A DNA stretch of 64,000 nucleotides from Ceratotherium simum simum (taxonomy: Eukaryota; Chordata; Mammalia; Perissodactyla; Rhinocerotidae), in contig NW_004454159.1 in the NCBI RefSeq assembly GCF_000283155.1, forward strand, positions 18,537,117 to 18,601,116, given 5' to 3'. Shown one piece after another: positions 59,378-64,000 of the stretch. Position 1 is the stretch's first letter. Each line of letters opens with the position of its first letter. The notes beneath the pieces are model-generated. The model did no database searches. It had not been told where the DNA came from and worked only from the letters and a program-made list of their open reading frames with translations. The translations under genes were made by a program, and so were the position numbers.

Positions 59378-62029
59378 AAAAAAGCATCTGAGTCCTTAGA
59401 TCAATTACAATTCTCTAAACTAAGATAACAATTGGGAGATGGTGGCATACCAAACAGACAAAAAGATTCTCAAAAAGCTTTCAAAGTACCCAGCTTTCTT
59501 CAACTCATCTTAAAATGAGGGGAAAAAAGTCAAAGAAAATCTGTTATAGAATTCTCACATTCCAGCTTCTAATAGCTCGTGCCAGTGTATACATCTCCCA
59601 TATGGAAACAGTGGCTCTTAAAGCTCATGAAGTAACATAAGAGTATTAGCTGCAAGTGAGAAGCCTAGAAAACAACTTGCCCAACTTCATTAATTATAAA
59701 TCACCACAACATAACTACTTTTAATGTAACACTCTGCCGTTAAGCACTTTCCATTTGATATTTAGAAACCAATTAATCTAATGCAGAAAACCTGTATGGA
59801 AAATCAGCTAAACAATGTCTAAAAATTTAGACAGAAAAATAATAGAACAAATTTCTAACCAAAACTTGTTGGGAGGTTTAGGCTCAGGAAATTGTTATTA
59901 GTCAGGGTGCTAACAGATAAATGTCTTTACCAAAAAATTTCTCTCAGCAAGATACCTAACCCTAGTGCCCTGAAAGGCACACCATCAACAGTCTCTATAT
60001 ACAATGCATTATTGCTCTGCCCGTGTTAAAGCTGTGCGCACATAAAGGTACAGCCATCTATTCAGCAGTGCCCTTGAGCCAGCTAGACCAGCTAATGATC
60101 TCTTCACAACTCTGTGCTCAGCGACCGCATGTCGATAGCCTGAAATCACCACAGTGAGAGTATTTACACCAGAGGAATCAGCAAATGCTACAAATCATGG
60201 CAGTTTTTGTTAATGGAGCAGCTGATTGTTAAACTATATCTCTGTATACATAAGTAAGCATTTGCATATACAAAAGTGTCAGTTATGCCTATATTCTGGA
60301 AGGTAGAGAGAAACTGCTTTATTTTTTATTTCCCTCATACAAAAACATTTTATTTCACCATGGTGACATTTGTAGTTTTTAATCATCCAGCACCCCCTCC
60401 CTCATTTCTCAGTAAGAGCCCCCAGTTTTACTTGGATACCCATCTCTCCCATGGAGATGTGGCACATGTCATAAGGAGCCGAGTGTAATGTACCTGTAAA
60501 GGGGAAAAGAAGGTTCAATCTCCACCTCTGTCCTCCCGACTCCAGGAACTGGTTTAGAGGTGGGCATGTGACCCAAGCTGGTACAATAAGAGTGAAGCCC
60601 AGGATGGGGACCTCATGGGGGACGATGCTCTTTCCCACAAGAAGCTAGCCTGGAATGATGAACCTCCAGGAGCAGCCAGCAGCTATCCCGCATCCCCGAG
60701 GGAGACAACTCGGGAAGCAGAGACCACAGAAAGATCCCTGGGGACACTGAGTGAGCCAATGGATCAAGTCCACTATCTCTGGATTTTTGGTTTTGTGAGC
60801 CCTATTTTCCCATTATTTCAAAGCCAATTTAATTGGGTTTTCTGACATTTCCAATGCCTCAGCGAGAAGAAAATATACATAAAAAATTAAACTGACTTAA
60901 GTCAATTACCTACAATCTTGCAGAAAAGTGGTCTTTATGGGGGTAATTATAGATTGTAGCAAATATGGTCTGGGACATGGTCTTATAGAATTAAATGAAT
61001 AAATGCCAAAAGTTCTTGTTTGACAATCACAGAAATAAATAAGAACTGTATTCATGATACTTTCCTCATTTCTGACAGAAGTCACTTAATAGAGCCTAGC
61101 AAGCAGAAGGCAGGAGAAGCTTGTTAAAGAATAGACAAACCGACCGACTAATCTAATATTCAGGGGTTTGAATTATGAAGGGAAACCTGAGCTTCAGTCA
61201 GCTTTATTAAACCATCATCGGTAATATGATCTCAAGACCTGTCCCAGGTCATGGTATCTACTCTATTCACATGTCACTGTATCTACTGTGTGGGCTTCTA
61301 AACCTGCTGCATTCCAAATATCCTCCTATAAGATTATTTCTAATTTGGAACACATTTTCACACAGAAAAAAAAAACAGTATAGATGGCGACTAGATTCCA
61401 CGGCTCACAAAAGCCTCTTGCATCTGCCACAGCCCCTTATAACCATGCTTTTCAATTGATCGAATCACACCATAGCAATGTTTTGAAAGAGGCATGTGTT
61501 CTGCCAATTTCAGATGCCAGGGGGAACTCCCAGCGTAGGAACAACAATAATTCCAACCCTTGGGTGGCAGCACCCACAAGAGCTGGGAAGGATTCCAAAG
61601 TGCTCAAGGCAAGGAGCAAGCAAGGGCTTCCACACAGAGGACAGGAGGGGATCCAGCACTCTGAAGTCTGTGAATTACTGAAGGCACTTGTAAACTATTT
61701 CCCTACCCTGAGACCCAGCAGGTATCTGGAGGTGAATTCCCTGAATGCACCAAAACCTCACACAACTATACTGAGGTCCACAGGGAAAAACTCAGATGCC
61801 GTTTCATTTTCAGTCCCAGTGTGAGATCAAGGGCACTCTCCACTCAGGAGGCAATGAATTCCTTCCGAAGAGCAGTCTAAACACAGATGTTTACAGTGAG
61901 GGATGGGTGGGAAGACGGCCAGGCACCGGGTTTCTCATGCAAACACCTCAGACCCCCATAAGAACGCTGTTTATGACTTTATTTCTCTGAACTTAAGTGA
62001 AGGTCCATGTTTGATTTTTTAAAAAATTT

Positions 62030-62170
62030 ATCCAGTAAATTCTTACTGAATGCCTACTATGTGCCAGGCTTGCTGCCAGGCAAAAATTGGAATAAGTCCT
62101 TGCTCTCCATGTGCTGATGCCTCTAGTGAGAGAGGACAACCAGACAAGCAGCGTGCAGGTAAGAGGTCTG
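62030..62170 (+). repeat. Ancient repeat fragment, 5' module
   Basis: TCTTACTGAATGCCTACTATGTGCCAGGC and CTTGCTCTCCATGTGCTGATG match the start of the family seen at 12125 and 14515. Confidence 0.5.
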
Positions 62171-62399
62171 CACTTGGCACTGTGGGAGCAGAGGAGATAC
62201 TGTGATTGACCTGCGACCACTCCTTTCTTCACACTTTCATCTCTCGGGGTGTGTGGCCAGGGGTGTGGAGGGATGTAAGGTTCTTTGGCGAGAATTCTAG
62301 GACTGACACATTGAAAACACAGACCGCAAGCAAATGCACACTCCACAATCTTTAAACTCAGAGTTCCGTGAACACCCTGAGAGCGAGTAACAAGGTTAA

Positions 62400-62640
62400 C
62401 ATAAGCATTTACTGGAGGCCAGACTATTCCAAACATCTCCTAAGGATTGTCTCATTTACATTATTCTCATTATATTAATATTACTTCATTTATATTAATT
62501 GTCTTATTATTATTTCCATTTTAAAATGAGAAAACTGAGAGGTGAAAGACCTTGCCCAAAGTCACAAAGCCAGCATGCAGAGGAGACGGACACTGGACAC
62601 AGACTGACTCCGGAGCCCGTGCTACTGATGGGTACTCATG
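62400..62640 (-). repeat. MIR SINE, antisense
   Basis: Modules: AGCATTTACTGGAGGCCAGAC, TTTCCATTTTAAAATGAG, AAAACTGAGAGGTGAAAGAC, TTGCCCAAAGTCACAAAGCC, GGAGCCCGTGCTACTGATGG. Confidence 0.8.
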
Positions 62641-62815
62641 ATGCACTCCTGGTTTCTTCCTAAAATCTGAGGTCAGCTTCACTTTGAATTACTCAGCAGC
62701 CTTGATCTGATTTAAGCAATCAGTTACTTCACATTTCAGTTTGAGTTGTGAAAAGAAATCACACTTGCATGATGAACTTTCAGGTGAAACTGACATTGCA
62801 GTGGTGATGATATCA

Positions 62816-64000
<1,185 letters not shown>

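Overview
This is vertebrate nuclear DNA. The genes are split by GT-AG introns and most of the window is intron or intergenic sequence full of dispersed repeats. Several tRNA-derived SINEs of the ERE (equine repetitive element) type are present. Four carry perfect 14-15 bp target-site duplications, so they are recent. Together with a young LINE-1 lineage this points to an odd-toed ungulate (Perissodactyla), most likely a horse-like species. The exact species cannot be read from this window.

Two protein-coding genes are recognisable, and they converge tail to tail. (1) MARCHF3, a membrane RING-CH E3 ubiquitin ligase, lies on the + strand. Its last two coding exons are 22131-22340 (both membrane segments) and 28637-28795 (cytosolic tail ending in a PDZ-type ETIV), with a 3'UTR to about 29560. 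Its RING-CH exons lie before this window, so positions 1-22130 are intron. (2) LMNB1, lamin B1, lies on the - strand. Its last three coding exons are 62819-62938 and 57186-57293 (the end of the Ig-fold tail and an acidic run) and 54027-54068 (the C-terminal CAIM box), with a 3'UTR to about 53265. Its upstream exons lie beyond the right edge. This neighbourhood matches the human 5q23.2 order as I remember it.

Layout: 1-22130 is MARCHF3 intron with an ERE, an ERE2-like SINE inside an old L1, a MIR split by a young L1, two copies of one ancient repeat, and an LTR-like stretch. 22131-29560 holds the MARCHF3 terminal exons and 3'UTR. 29560-53265 is intergenic, dominated by a nested L1-ERE-L1 block at 34.3-39.4 kb; it also holds one exon-like segment (40846-41030) and an ERE just beyond the LMNB1 poly(A) site. 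53265-64000 is the LMNB1 3' end and last introns, with a MER5-like DNA transposon, an LTR-like stretch, two EREs and a 0.9 kb L1.

No CRISPR array, operon, integron, phage or other prokaryote-like system is present. I found no undescribed multigene system. The points most worth a second look are the exon-like segment at 40.8-41.0 kb, G-quadruplex-type tracts in the LMNB1 3'UTR, the nested and young mobile elements, and two Z-DNA-type tracts.
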